A stretch of 64,000 nt of DNA from Saccharomonospora marina XMU15 (GCF_000244955.1 NZ_CM001439.1:5389234-5453233), one strand, 5' to 3'; numbered from the stretch's first letter, positions 15,535 through 24,044 are shown. Notes: generated by a model not told the origin, from the sequence alone. Program-made: numbers and translations.

Positions 15535-16512
15535 ATGTCCGACCACCACGCGGTGCACGTCAGGGGACTGCGGAAGTCCTACGGCGACGTACAGGCGGTG
15601 AAAGGCATCGACCTGGACGTCGCCGAGCGCGAGATGTTCGGCTTCCTCGGCCCCAACGGGGCGGGCAAGACCACCGCGATCAAGATCCTGTGCACGATCG
15701 CCGACGCGACAGCGGGCTCGGCAACCGTGGCCGGGTGCGACGTACGCACGCAGCGAGCCGAGGTCCGCCGCCGAATCGGCGTGGTGTTCCAGGACCCGAC
15801 CCTGGACACCTACCTGACCGCGGAGCAGAACCTGCGCTTCCACGGTGAGCTGTACGGGATGCCGAGGCGGCTGCTGCGCGAACGCATCACGGAGGTGCTC
15901 GACATGGTCGGTCTCGCGCGGCGAAGACATGACATCGTGCAGAAGTTCTCCGGCGGAATGAGACGCAGGCTGGAGATCGGGCGCGGGCTGCTGCACGCAC
16001 CGAGAGTGCTGTTCCTCGACGAGCCGACCATCGGTCTCGACCCGCAGACGCGAGCGTCCATCTGGGACTACATCGCCGAACTGCGCGGCAAGCAGGACAT
16101 CACGATCTTCGTGACCACGCACTACATGGAAGAGGCCGAGTACTGCGACCGCATAGCGATCATGAACCACGGCGAGATCGTTGTCACCGACACTCCCGAC
16201 GCGTTGAAGAGCAGCGTGGGTGAGGACCGGGTACGCATCCGTACCGAGGACGACGGGCTCGCCATCGAGCGGCTACGGGAAGTGTTCGGGCTGCGGGCAG
16301 CGATCCACGACGGCATGGTGACGTTCTCGGTGAGCGAGGGAGCGCAGTTCGTACCGAGGTTGTTCTCCTCGCTCGGAGTCGCCATCGACACGGTCACGGT
16401 GACCAGGCCCAGCCTCGACGACGTCTTCATGGCCTACACCGGTCGCACCATGTCCGACACCGAGCAGGCGGGCGACTCGAGCACGTTCGCGCGCATGCTG
16501 GCCAAGCGCTGA
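15535..16512 (+). CDS. ABC exporter ATP-binding protein (DrrA-like)
   Basis: 325 residues. Walker A GPNGAGKTT, Q-loop VVFQDPTLD, signature FSGGMRRR, Walker B VLFLDEPTIGLD and H-loop TTHYMEEAE are all present. The roughly 100-residue C-terminal extension ending in RPSLDDVFMAYTG is typical of the DrrA/daunorubicin-resistance type. It energises export of a drug or lipid through the permease encoded next. GGGAGAGGGG precedes the ATG. It is controlled by the divergent TetR through the palindromes just upstream. Confidence 0.93.
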   Translation: MSDHHAVHVRGLRKSYGDVQAVKGIDLDVAEREMFGFLGPNGAGKTTAIKILCTIADATAGSATVAGCDVRTQRAEVRRRIGVVFQDPTLDTYLTAEQNLRFHGELYGMPRRLLRERITEVLDMVGLARRRHDIVQKFSGGMRRRLEIGRGLLHAPRVLFLDEPTIGLDPQTRASIWDYIAELRGKQDITIFVTTHYMEEAEYCDRIAIMNHGEIVVTDTPDALKSSVGEDRVRIRTEDDGLAIERLREVFGLRAAIHDGMVTFSVSEGAQFVPRLFSSLGVAIDTVTVTRPSLDDVFMAYTGRTMSDTEQAGDSSTFARMLAKR

Positions 16513-16528
16513 TGCCCAGGAGCACACC

Positions 16529-17395
16529 ATGACCGCGCCGAACACAGTCGACGAAAGATACCCGGTGCCCGCAACGCCCGGCGGAATCGCGCACGAGCTG
16601 CGCGCCACCGCGATGGTGTGGCGCAGGGAGCTGATCCGCTTCCGGCACGACCGGACCCGGATGTTCGCACTACTGTTGCAACCACTGCTGTTCCTGTTCG
16701 TGATGGGCACGGGACTGTCCAGCGTGGTCCGCGACACCGGAGGGCTGGACTTTCGAACCTTCCTGTTCCCCGGCGTGCTCGCGATGTCGGTACTGTTCAG
16801 CGCGGCCTTCGCGGGCATCTCACTGGTGTGGGACCGCGAGTTCGGCTTCCTGCGGGAGATGCTGGTAGCACCGGTGAGCAAGTCGGCGATCATCCTCGGC
16901 AAGTGTCTCGGTGGTGCCACCACCGCCACCTTGCAGACGGTGGTGCTGCTCGCACTCGCCGGGCTCGTCGGGGTTCCCTACGACCCGCTGCTGCTGCTCA
17001 CACTGCTGGCGCTGCTCTTCGTCGGCTCGCTCATGCTCACCGCACTCGGGGTGCTGATATCGGCACGTATCAAGCAGTTGCAGGCGGCCATGCCCGCCAC
17101 CCAGCTCATCATCACCCCGATGATGTTCCTGTCCGGCGCGCTGTTCCCGATGAGCAACCTGCCGGATTGGCTTGCCGTCCTCACCAAGATCAACCCGTTG
17201 ACCTATGTCGTGCAACCCATGCGCGCGGTGGTCTTCGACCACATCGACATCACACCGGCCGCACTCGCCGCCTTCGACCCGTCGATCACCTGGGCCGGGT
17301 GGCAGGTGCCGATCGCACTGCAGGTCCTGGTCGCGCTTGCCTGCACCGGCGCGATCGTGGTCGCGGGTGTCGCGCTGTTCAACCGAACGGACTGA
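16529..17395 (+). CDS. ABC-2 type exporter permease (DrrB-like)
   Basis: 288 residues with six membrane spans (LLLQPLLFLFVMGTGL, FPGVLAMSVLFSAAFAGI, VVLLALAGLVGVP, LLLTLLALLFVGSLMLTALGV, LIITPMMFLSGALFPM, and a final VLVALACTGAIVVAGVALF). The GVLAMSVLFSAAF and MMFLSGALFPMSNLP stretches are characteristic of ABC-2 permeases of the DrrB family. It forms the transmembrane path for the ATPase encoded 16 bp upstream. Confidence 0.93.
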   Translation: MTAPNTVDERYPVPATPGGIAHELRATAMVWRRELIRFRHDRTRMFALLLQPLLFLFVMGTGLSSVVRDTGGLDFRTFLFPGVLAMSVLFSAAFAGISLVWDREFGFLREMLVAPVSKSAIILGKCLGGATTATLQTVVLLALAGLVGVPYDPLLLLTLLALLFVGSLMLTALGVLISARIKQLQAAMPATQLIITPMMFLSGALFPMSNLPDWLAVLTKINPLTYVVQPMRAVVFDHIDITPAALAAFDPSITWAGWQVPIALQVLVALACTGAIVVAGVALFNRTD

Positions 17396-17441
17396 GACCG
17401 CAAGGAGCGACCCCCCATCCCTCGCACCGAAGGAGACCACG

Positions 17442-18320
17442 TTGCGGTTGCGACGACGACCGGTTGTCGCCGGTGCCACGACATGCTCTGTGGGCAGGCT
17501 CGGTGTCGTGGCACTGCTGGACGCCTCCGGGCCGTTCTTCCGGCCGAGGGAGGAGGTACTGCTCGGCGCGACGGAGGCCGACTGGCGGCGTGCCCGGCGG
17601 GTCGATCCGGGGGCGTTCGGCGCCGACGGCGAGTGGCTGCTGGACTTTCGCTGTTTCGCGGTCCGCCGCCCGGGTGGGCAGGTGACCCTGATCGATGCCG
17701 GGGTGGGCCCCGAGGGCAGCCCCGCTTCCGGTTGGGCGCCGGTGCCGGGAAACCTGCCGCGGCGGCTCGCCGCCGCGGGGATCGACCCGCTCGACGTGGA
17801 CCTCGTGGTGCTCACCCACCTGCACGGTGACCACCTCGGCTGGTCGGTACTCCCCAGCGGGGTACCCATGTTCGGCAACGCGCGCTACGCGGTACAGCGG
17901 GTCGAGATCACCGCGCTACGGGACAACGGCGACGAGGTCATCGAGCCGCGAGTGTTGCAACCGTTGCGGCGCACCGGTCAACTGCAGGTGATCGACGGCC
18001 GCACCCGCCTGTTCGGCGGGGCGGCGGAGGGAATCGTCGCGGTGCCCACCCCCGGCCACACCCCGGGACACCAGTCCGTGCTCGTCGAGGCGGGACGCCG
18101 CCGGGTCGTCGTCACCGGCGACGTCGCGGTGCACGCGGTGCAACTGGTCAACCCCGACGTCGCCTACCACTACGAGTCGGACCCCGACACCGCGAGGCGG
18201 ACCCGGCGCACGCTGTTGGCACAGGCCCGCCGAAAACGCACACTGCTGGCGACCTCGCACCTCACGGAGCCGTTCGTCCGGGGTCGCCTGCCTCGCCAGG
18301 GGATCGCCTCGCCGCGTTGA
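17442..18320 (+). CDS. Metallo-beta-lactamase-fold hydrolase
   Basis: 292 residues from TTG at 17442, chosen because AAGGAG lies 6 nt upstream. The metal motif is HLHGDHLGW (HxHxDH), with the later PTPGHTPGHQSVLVE and VTGDVAVH residues completing the di-zinc site, and a final His near ATSHLTEP. This is the class that includes N-acyl-homoserine lactonases and other small-ester hydrolases. It lies 46 bp after the ABC permease and is probably in the same TetR-controlled unit, suggesting it modifies or degrades the exported compound. Its 3' end overlaps the convergent merR gene by 59 bp. Confidence 0.88.
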   Translation: MRLRRRPVVAGATTCSVGRLGVVALLDASGPFFRPREEVLLGATEADWRRARRVDPGAFGADGEWLLDFRCFAVRRPGGQVTLIDAGVGPEGSPASGWAPVPGNLPRRLAAAGIDPLDVDLVVLTHLHGDHLGWSVLPSGVPMFGNARYAVQRVEITALRDNGDEVIEPRVLQPLRRTGQLQVIDGRTRLFGGAAEGIVAVPTPGHTPGHQSVLVEAGRRRVVVTGDVAVHAVQLVNPDVAYHYESDPDTARRTRRTLLAQARRKRTLLATSHLTEPFVRGRLPRQGIASPR

Positions 18321-18657
18321 TCACCTCGTCGAGCACTTCGCGAGAGTTGGCCAGTTCCTTGATCACCCGGTTGATCCGGTCGCGTTCGGCGACCAGGTCG
18401 GTGACCAGTTGCGCGGTCGCGATCTCCGACGGCCCGCCGTCGGCGTCGCGCATGCAGGGGAGCAGCCGCGCGATCTTCTTGCTGTTCAGCCCTGCGGCGA
18501 ACAACTCCTGGATGCGGATGACCCTGTCGACGGCATGTTCCGGATAGTCCCGATGACCGCCCGTCGTGCGACCCGCAGCCAGCAGACCTTGCTGCTCGTA
18601 GTAGCGAAGCGAACGCTCACTGACCCCGGTACGCCGGGCAAGCTCACCGATCCGCAT
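18262..18657 (-). CDS. MerR-family transcriptional regulator
   Basis: 131 residues. The N-terminus MRIGELARRTGVSERSLRYYEQQGLL is the classic MerR winged helix, followed by RDYPEHAVDRVIRIQELFAAGLNSKKIARLLPC. A C-terminal coiled helix (DLVAERDRINRVIKELANSREVLDEVI) dimerises it. There is one Cys (LLPCMRD), so a metal sensor is unlikely. It is divergent from the polysaccharide-deacetylase gene; a perfect palindrome sits within the presumed spacer of that promoter, the usual MerR arrangement. Confidence 0.92.
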   Translation of the reverse strand: MRIGELARRTGVSERSLRYYEQQGLLAAGRTTGGHRDYPEHAVDRVIRIQELFAAGLNSKKIARLLPCMRDADGGPSEIATAQLVTDLVAERDRINRVIKELANSREVLDEVINAARRSPGEAGDPGRTAP

Positions 18658-18669
18658 GTCACCTCGAGG

Positions 18670-18699
18670 TTGACTCTGACATTGATGTCAGATTTTACC
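18670..18699 (+). promoter_or_regulatory. MerR-type promoter and operator of the deacetylase gene
   Basis: TTGACT (18670-18675) is followed by the perfect palindrome CTGACAT-TG-ATGTCAG (18676-18691) and a TTTTAC region that could be a -10 box. A long spacer of about 19 bp holding the dyad is the hallmark of MerR-activated promoters. The ATG at 18708 would then be close to the transcription start, giving a very short or absent leader. Confidence 0.6.
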
Positions 18700-18707
18700 G
18701 TGGCCGT

Positions 18708-19574
18708 ATGACGAACACAGCCGGCAATCAACTCTTCCACTACAGCCCGATCACCGAACGCCCCGCCATCAACTGGCCCGGCGGAGCCAGGGTGGCTGTC
18801 TACGTCGGGCTCAACATCGAGCATTTCCTCCTCGACCGGCCTTCGACGAGCATCTGGCCAGGCACGGCCGAACTGGTCCCCGACGCGCTCAACTACGGGT
18901 GGCGCGACTACGGGGTGCGCGTGGGTATCTGGCGTACGATCAAGACCCTGGACCGCTACGGGATCCGCGCGAGCGCGTTGCTGAACTCAGCGGCGGCCGA
19001 GCACTACCCGCAGATCGTCAAGGCGGGCATGGACCGGAACTGGGCCTGGCTCGCGCACGGGCGGACCAATTCGATCCTGCACAGCGGAATGAGTCGCGAC
19101 GAGGAACGTCGAGTCCTCACCGAGATCGTTGACACGATCACCGCCGCGACCGGCCGCCATCCGCTCGGCTGGATGGGTCCCGGCCTGACCGAAACATTCA
19201 ACACTCCCTCGCTGCTGGCAGAGCTCGGCTTGACGTACACATTGGACTGGACCAACGACGACCAGCCGTACGACCTGGAGGTACCCGGGTTGATCAGCGT
19301 TCCGTACTCGGTGGAGCTCAACGACCTGCTGTTGTTCGCAAGGGGGCTGAGCGGACCGGAGTTCGTGAGGCTGGTGCAGGACCAGTACGAGCAGCTGCGC
19401 GCCGACTCCGAGCACGGCGGCCGCGTCATGGCACTGGCCCTGCATCCGTTCGTGATCGGGCAGCCGTTCCGAGCCAAGTACCTGGATCAGGCACTGCGAT
19501 ACCTCGCCGAGCAGCCCGACAGCTGGCTCACCACCAGCGACGAGATCGCCGAGCACTACCGAAGCACACGCTGA
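18708..19574 (+). CDS. Polysaccharide-deacetylase-family (allantoinase PuuE-like) hydrolase
   Basis: 288 residues with the NodB-type barrel pattern: VAVYVGLNIEHF, YGWRDYGVRVGIWRTIKTLDRYGIRASALLN, then ELGLTYTLDWTNDDQPYDL. The first acidic motif of chitin deacetylases is changed to NIEHF, as in the PuuE/allantoinase-like branch that acts on small cyclic amides. Substrate is unknown. It is the apparent target of the divergent MerR regulator. Confidence 0.85.
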   Translation: MTNTAGNQLFHYSPITERPAINWPGGARVAVYVGLNIEHFLLDRPSTSIWPGTAELVPDALNYGWRDYGVRVGIWRTIKTLDRYGIRASALLNSAAAEHYPQIVKAGMDRNWAWLAHGRTNSILHSGMSRDEERRVLTEIVDTITAATGRHPLGWMGPGLTETFNTPSLLAELGLTYTLDWTNDDQPYDLEVPGLISVPYSVELNDLLLFARGLSGPEFVRLVQDQYEQLRADSEHGGRVMALALHPFVIGQPFRAKYLDQALRYLAEQPDSWLTTSDEIAEHYRSTR

Positions 19575-19604
19575 GCCCGCGTGCAGCCCCCTCGCCGAGC
19601 AGCC

Positions 19605-20282
19605 TCAGCGCCGCGGCCTCGGTTCCAGCATGGGGACGAGGTACCGCCTGGCCACCTCGGCCAGTTGTTCGTCGTCCTCGATGTCGATGATGTGGCTGGG
19701 AATCGCCAGGAAAGACGCGGATATCCGAACCATCAGCTCGGCCACGAGGTCGGTGTCGAGTTCCTTCGACACGTTGCCCGCGTGTTGCTCGTGTCGCAGC
19801 TGACCCGCGACGAACTCGCGAACGGTGGCAAGGGTTCGCCCGCCATCACTGATCATGGAAGGCGCGACCAGGTCCGGTTCGACCGCGAGCAGCCCGCCGA
19901 TCAGCGGGTTGCCTCGGATCGCGCGCAGCGAGCTGACGAAGCCGAGCACCACCCGGTCGGCGACGGACTCGGCCTGCTGGATGTCGAGCAGGAACTGATC
20001 GAAGTATCGACGGAACTCTCGCCGGACCACCTGTTCCACCAGCACGTCCTTGGTGGCGAACCGGCGGTAGACGGTGATCCGGGAAACGCCTGCGCGTTTG
20101 GCGACGTCTTCCATGGTGGAACGCTGGATGCCCATCCGGCAGAACTGCTCGTACGCCGCGTCGAGCACGCGGGCTCGGGTGGGGTCCAGGTCATCGACCT
20201 GCTCGACGGCGTCGATGAAGGCGCGCTCCAGTAGGGACTCGGGCCCCGAGGCCGCTCCGGCGCCGGACAGCGAACGTTCCAC
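19605..20282 (-). CDS. TetR-family regulator, probable LcpR
   Basis: 225 residues from GTG at 20282, set by AGGAGG just upstream; the frame is open for 33 more codons without TetR similarity. The helix-turn-helix is RSTMEDVAKRAGVSRITVYRRFATKDVLVEQV. It is divergent from the latex-clearing-protein gene. In rubber-degrading actinomycetes a TetR regulator (LcpR) is encoded beside lcp and controls it, so this is the likely homologue. A quasi-palindrome in the shared promoter region is a candidate binding site. Confidence 0.85.
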   Translation of the reverse strand: MERSLSGAGAASGPESLLERAFIDAVEQVDDLDPTRARVLDAAYEQFCRMGIQRSTMEDVAKRAGVSRITVYRRFATKDVLVEQVVRREFRRYFDQFLLDIQQAESVADRVVLGFVSSLRAIRGNPLIGGLLAVEPDLVAPSMISDGGRTLATVREFVAGQLRHEQHAGNVSKELDTDLVAELMVRISASFLAIPSHIIDIEDDEQLAEVARRYLVPMLEPRPRR

Positions 20283-20373
20283 GACACCTCCTGAGACTGC
20301 CGATTCTGCCTCAATCGCCGACGGTCGCCGCCACGGTGGGCCTTGTGATGCGCACCATGGTGTGCTCTCATGG

Positions 20374-20408
20374 TGATACACAGATGCATATCGTGTTTCA
20401 TCGTATCA
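20374..20408. promoter_or_regulatory. Candidate LcpR operator
   Basis: TGATAC (20374-20379) and GTATCA (20403-20408) bracket an inner imperfect dyad with TGATACACAG and CGTGTTTCA arms meeting at a central ATGCAT. It lies 36 bp before the lcp start and 92 bp before the divergent tetR start. The symmetry suggests binding by the TetR dimer. Confidence 0.5.
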
Positions 20409-20443
20409 AGGTGCTCTCGGCCTCGAGGAGGAGGAGCGAAGGC

Positions 20444-21667
20444 ATGGACAAGCTCAACAGGCGCAATGTGTTGCGGGCAGGTGGAGCGTTAGGCGCGATC
20501 GGTGCGCTGAGCTTGGCGACCCCCGCCCAAGCACGTCCACTGTGGACATGGTCGGCAAGGGGTTCGGTCGCCGGCACCGGAGCGGGCCTCGATCCCCGGT
20601 GGGTGTGGGACGAGGAGGCCGACCCACTGGTCGCTTCACTGCTCGACCGCGGTGACGTGCCGAAGGTGAACGAGTTGCTGCGGACGTGGACGAAGAACAG
20701 CCAGCCGCTGCCGGACGGCCTGCCGACCGACCTGCGCGACTTCATGGAGCACGCCCGCCGGATGCCGTCGTGGGCAGACCAGGAAAAGCTCGCCACCGCG
20801 GTGGAGTTCAACGAGAAGCGTGGCCTCTACCTCGGTGTGCTGTACGGGCTCGCCAGCGGCATGATGAGCACGGTCATCCCCAAGGAAGCGCGTGCGGTCT
20901 ACTACTCGCAAGGCGGCGCGGACATGAAGGACCGCATCTCCAAGACCGCCAAACTGGGCTACGACATCGGGTCACGCAACGCCTACGAACCCGATGGCGA
21001 GATGATCGTGACCTGCGTCAAGACCCGGCTGGTGCACGCTGCGGTGCGTCACCTGCTGCCGCAGTCGCAGTACTGGCAGGGCGCCGCCGACGAGGAGATC
21101 CCGATCAGCCAGGCCGACATGATGGTCACCTGGCACAGCCTGCCGACGACCGTCATGCAGAAGCTGACAGCGTGGGAGGTACCGATCCCGGACGCGGAAT
21201 CCGAGGCGTTCCTGCACTCCTGGCAACTCGGCGCGCACATGCTCGGAATCAAGGACGAGTACATCCCCGCGTCGTGGAGCGAGGCCAACTCCCAGGCCAA
21301 ACAGGTCCTCGACCCGATACTGGCGCCGACACCCGAGGGCATCAAGCTCGCCGACATCCTGCTCAGCCTCGGCGCGGAAGTCGACGGCGGCATCCTCAGC
21401 AAGCCGATCCTCGGCTCGTTCACGCGTTTCATGCTCGGCGACGAGATCGCCGGATGGCTTCAGATCCCCAGGGAGCCGCTCTGGGACACGCTGCTCAACA
21501 CGTTCTGGGGGCCGTTCATCCTGGCCCGCGAGGGTCTGCTCCCCTTCCCCGGGGCGAAGGAGACCTACTGGTTGTTCGAGGAGTTCATCCGCCAGGCCGC
21601 CCTGATCTACCTGTCCGAAGCACGCCCGATCAGCATCGAGATCCCGCAGACCAACCGCCCGTCCTGA
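20444..21667 (+). CDS. lcp: Latex clearing protein (rubber oxygenase, Lcp)
   Basis: 407 residues from ATG at 20444, preceded by a purine-rich GAGGAGGAGGAG. A twin-arginine signal is present: RRNVLR at residues 6-11, a hydrophobic stretch, and TPAQA for cleavage, so it is exported folded. The DUF2236 core contains YYSQGGADMKDRISKTAKLG, GEMIVTCVKTRLVHAAVRHLLPQ and MMVTWHSLPTTV, which match my recollection of haem b rubber oxygenases that cleave cis-1,4-polyisoprene to oligo-isoprenoids. A TetR regulator is divergent. No lat oxidoreductase or mce-type uptake gene follows. Confidence 0.87.
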   Translation: MDKLNRRNVLRAGGALGAIGALSLATPAQARPLWTWSARGSVAGTGAGLDPRWVWDEEADPLVASLLDRGDVPKVNELLRTWTKNSQPLPDGLPTDLRDFMEHARRMPSWADQEKLATAVEFNEKRGLYLGVLYGLASGMMSTVIPKEARAVYYSQGGADMKDRISKTAKLGYDIGSRNAYEPDGEMIVTCVKTRLVHAAVRHLLPQSQYWQGAADEEIPISQADMMVTWHSLPTTVMQKLTAWEVPIPDAESEAFLHSWQLGAHMLGIKDEYIPASWSEANSQAKQVLDPILAPTPEGIKLADILLSLGAEVDGGILSKPILGSFTRFMLGDEIAGWLQIPREPLWDTLLNTFWGPFILAREGLLPFPGAKETYWLFEEFIRQAALIYLSEARPISIEIPQTNRPS

Positions 21668-21688
21668 GCACCGCCGCGGCTACCGAAT

Positions 21689-21721
21689 TCGGGCCCGGAA
21701 TCCGGTGGGTTCCGGGCCCGA
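21689..21721 (+). terminator. Strong hairpin after lcp
   Basis: A 12-bp perfect stem (TCGGGCCCGGAA with TTCCGGGCCCGA) around a 9-nt loop lies 22 bp after the lcp stop. There is no long T-run, as is common in actinomycetes. It also separates lcp from the convergent sigma-factor gene. Confidence 0.8.
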
Positions 21722-21909
21722 GCGGCCTCCGGTCGCCGTTCGCGTTGCGGGCATTGACCCTTTCGACGTTCGGGCATAGCTTCTCACCCGCATTCAGATA
21801 CGTAGATACTCTTCTCGTATTTGTGTTTCAGCAAGTTCGCATGACGGAACTCAGCAGACGCAAGTTGCTGAACTCGGGCGAAGCCCCTGGGGCGCCGTGC
21901 CCACCGCCG

Positions 21910-22773
21910 TCAGCAGGCAAGCTCAAGGGCAGCCAACCGGCGCCGGTCGGCCAGAATGTCGATCTCGGCGATCAACCCGTCCACCACCGTGAACGCCAAC
22001 ACCGCAGCCGGCCGACCACCGATCATCGAGACGATCCCCGGGCCGCCGTTGACAACCGCGAACCGCGCCGCGAGCCCGGCCGCCCGGTACGAAGCCGCCT
22101 GCCCGGCGACCTCGGCCGCGCCCCGCACAAGCTTCGAGCCCGCCCCACCGGTGTCCACCCGAAGCACGGCATCAGGATGCAGCAGGGCAACCAGACCCGC
22201 GAAGTCACCGCCACGCGCGGCCGCCCACCACGCGTCCACAATCTGGCGCTGCCGGGCGCGGTCCGGTTGCCCTGCGGTCGCCGCACCCTGCACCCGCCGC
22301 CGGGCGCGGCTGGCGAGCTGACGAGCCGCGGCCGGAGTGCGGCCCACCATCGGGGCGATATCGTCGAACGGCACCGCGAACATGTCGTGCAGCACGAACG
22401 CGAGCCGCTCCGCCGGGTCGAGCGTTTCCAGCACCACCAGCAGCGCGAGGCTCACGGTGTCGGCAAGGACGCCATGTTCCTCGGGATCGCCCTCGCCCGA
22501 CTGCACGACCGGGTCGGGTACCCGCACGTCCAGCGGGTCCTCCCGCCTGCTCGCCCGCGAGCGCAACATGTTGAGGCACTGCCGCGAGACGATCGTGGTG
22601 AGCCACCCGCCGACGTTGTCGACGTCGTCACCGCGGGCACGCGAAACCCGCAGCCAGGCTTCCTGCACCGCGTCATCGGCCTCGGCGAACGAACCGAGCA
22701 TCCGGTAGGCCAGCGCCCTCAGCCGGGGTCGGTGTTCCTCGAACCGTGCTGCCCAGAATTCCTCGTCCTGCAC
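21910..22773 (-). CDS. ECF sigma factor with SnoaL-like C-terminal domain (ECF41/SigJ type)
   Basis: 287 residues from GTG at 22773; another GTG at 22779 is too close to the GAGAGG ribosome site. Region 2 is RLRALAYRMLGSFAEADDAVQEAWLRVSR, region 4 is LAFVLHDMFAVPFDDIAPMVGRTPAAARQLASRARRR. The extra C-terminal roughly 110 residues (VDAWWAAARGGDFAGLVALLHPDAVLRVD) form the SnoaL/NTF2-like domain that modulates ECF41 sigma factors in place of an anti-sigma factor. The divergent AhpD-like gene and an ECF41-type promoter between them complete the known arrangement. Confidence 0.93.
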   Translation of the reverse strand: MQDEEFWAARFEEHRPRLRALAYRMLGSFAEADDAVQEAWLRVSRARGDDVDNVGGWLTTIVSRQCLNMLRSRASRREDPLDVRVPDPVVQSGEGDPEEHGVLADTVSLALLVVLETLDPAERLAFVLHDMFAVPFDDIAPMVGRTPAAARQLASRARRRVQGAATAGQPDRARQRQIVDAWWAAARGGDFAGLVALLHPDAVLRVDTGGAGSKLVRGAAEVAGQAASYRAAGLAARFAVVNGGPGIVSMIGGRPAAVLAFTVVDGLIAEIDILADRRRLAALELAC

Positions 22774-22800
22774 TGTCACATCCTCTCTTCGTGGCGGGTC
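22774..22800 (+). promoter_or_regulatory. ECF41-type promoter of the AhpD-like gene
   Basis: TGTCACA (22774-22780), a 16-bp spacer and GGTC (22797-22800). The published ECF41 target motif is TGTCACA-N16-CGTC, so the -35 box and spacing match and the -10 differs at one base. Transcription would begin about 40 bp before the ATG at 22848. The -35 box overlaps the sigma gene's own start region. Confidence 0.7.
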
Positions 22801-22847
22801 ACCTGCATGACCCGCCCGAACGGGCAGGCGTGACAGCGGGAGGAAAG

Positions 22848-23303
22848 ATGCAAGCTCGAATGACCAACCCCGTGATGGTGGTGCCGGACGCGATGAAGGC
22901 GCTACACGCACTGAGCAAGGCCGCTCAGTCGAGCACACTCGCGGAGACGACCCATCAGCTCATCCATCTTCGGGTGAGCCAGATCAACGGCTGCAGCCTC
23001 TGCGTCGACATGCACGCCAGAGAACTGCGAGACGCTGGAGAGAAGGCCGAGCGGATCTGGGGAGTGGGGGCTTGGCGAGAATCGCCCTACTTCAGCGAAG
23101 CCGAACGTGCGGCGCTGGCGCTGGCCGAGTGCGTGACCCGCCTCGCGGATCGGCCCGACCCCGTGCCCGACTCGGTGTGGGACGACGCAGCCGCACACTA
23201 CGACGAGCAGCAGTTGTCTTCGCTGCTGCTGTCGATCGCGGCGATCAACGTCTGGAACCGGCTCAATGCCGCGACCCGGCAGCCTGCGGGCTCCGCCTGG
23301 TGA
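22848..23303 (+). CDS. AhpD-like carboxymuconolactone-decarboxylase-family protein
   Basis: 151 residues from ATG at 22848 behind GGGAGGAAAG. It holds the redox motif of AhpD proteins, GCSLCVDMHA (CxxC then H), preceded by LIHLRVSQIN, and a downstream AERAALALAECVTRL helix. Such proteins are peroxidase-like alkylhydroperoxidases or thiol-disulphide partners. Genes of this family are the standard target of ECF41 sigma factors, here encoded divergently, so it is probably switched on by that sigma factor under an unknown stress. Confidence 0.9.
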   Translation: MQARMTNPVMVVPDAMKALHALSKAAQSSTLAETTHQLIHLRVSQINGCSLCVDMHARELRDAGEKAERIWGVGAWRESPYFSEAERAALALAECVTRLADRPDPVPDSVWDDAAAHYDEQQLSSLLLSIAAINVWNRLNAATRQPAGSAW

Positions 23304-23522
23304 ATCCGGCGCAACCTCGGCGCTGAGCGGCCGCGGCGTCGAACTCGGCAGGGTAAACGCTGGAGTTCGACGCCGCTGGGGCCCCAATTGCGGCCCGCCG
23401 CATGAGGGCGCCCCCGCGCTCGCGGAAACCTTGACACACGCTGTCGGGGTTTGGCGTGAGCATGATTTCGCCGGCTCCGGCAGTGGATCCGGACCCGCGA
23501 AACCATGACAGACGGGATTTCC

Positions 23523-24044
23523 ATGTACGAAACACCGGATGAACTGCGCGAGCTCCAAGCGCTCCTTGATACCTCGCTTTCCCGCTCCACCTCTCACCTG
23601 CGGTCGATAATCAGCGCCGAGCGCACTCTGACCGCGCAGCAACTCACCCAGGTTCTCACCGGAATGTGCACTCTGGCCCTGTCCACGGTCACAGCGAAAG
23701 GGCAGCCGCGGATCAGCGGCGCGGACGGGCATTTCCTCCACGGAATGTGGCATTTCGGCACGGCGCGTTCGGCGGCCAAAGCCCGCCACCTCGCCGCTCG
23801 ACCTGCCGCCAGCGTCGCGCACCTGCGTGGTGATGATCTGGGCGTATTCACGCACGGCACGGTGGAGGTCCTGAACCCTCCCGGCCGCGCACCGTCCGAA
23901 AGCTGGCTGGAAACGCTGCGACACCTGAAAAGCTGGTACGGCGAGGACTTCTTCGACTGGGACAGCGACGTGGTCTACTACCGGCTGCGCCCGCACTGGA
24001 TGACCGTCTACGCCCCCGACCTCGCCAAGCTCACCACGCCATAA
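23523..24044 (+). CDS. Pyridoxamine 5'-phosphate oxidase-fold protein
   Basis: 173 residues from ATG at 23523; ATG at 23505 is in frame but has no ribosome site. The split beta-barrel is seen in CTLALSTVTAKGQPRISGADGHFLHGMWHFGT and AKARHLAARPAASVAHLRGDDLGVFTHGTVEVL. Proteins of this fold bind FMN, F420 or haem and reduce or oxidise small molecules. The substrate is unknown. It follows the AhpD-like gene by 219 bp and may be independent. Confidence 0.82.
   Translation: MYETPDELRELQALLDTSLSRSTSHLRSIISAERTLTAQQLTQVLTGMCTLALSTVTAKGQPRISGADGHFLHGMWHFGTARSAAKARHLAARPAASVAHLRGDDLGVFTHGTVEVLNPPGRAPSESWLETLRHLKSWYGEDFFDWDSDVVYYRLRPHWMTVYAPDLAKLTTP

Noticed and set aside
20444-21667. Lcp gene starting at 20336 as a longer protein
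   Set aside because: The extra codons cross the regulatory dyad and lack a signal peptide; ATG 20444 has a strong ribosome site and starts a twin-arginine signal.
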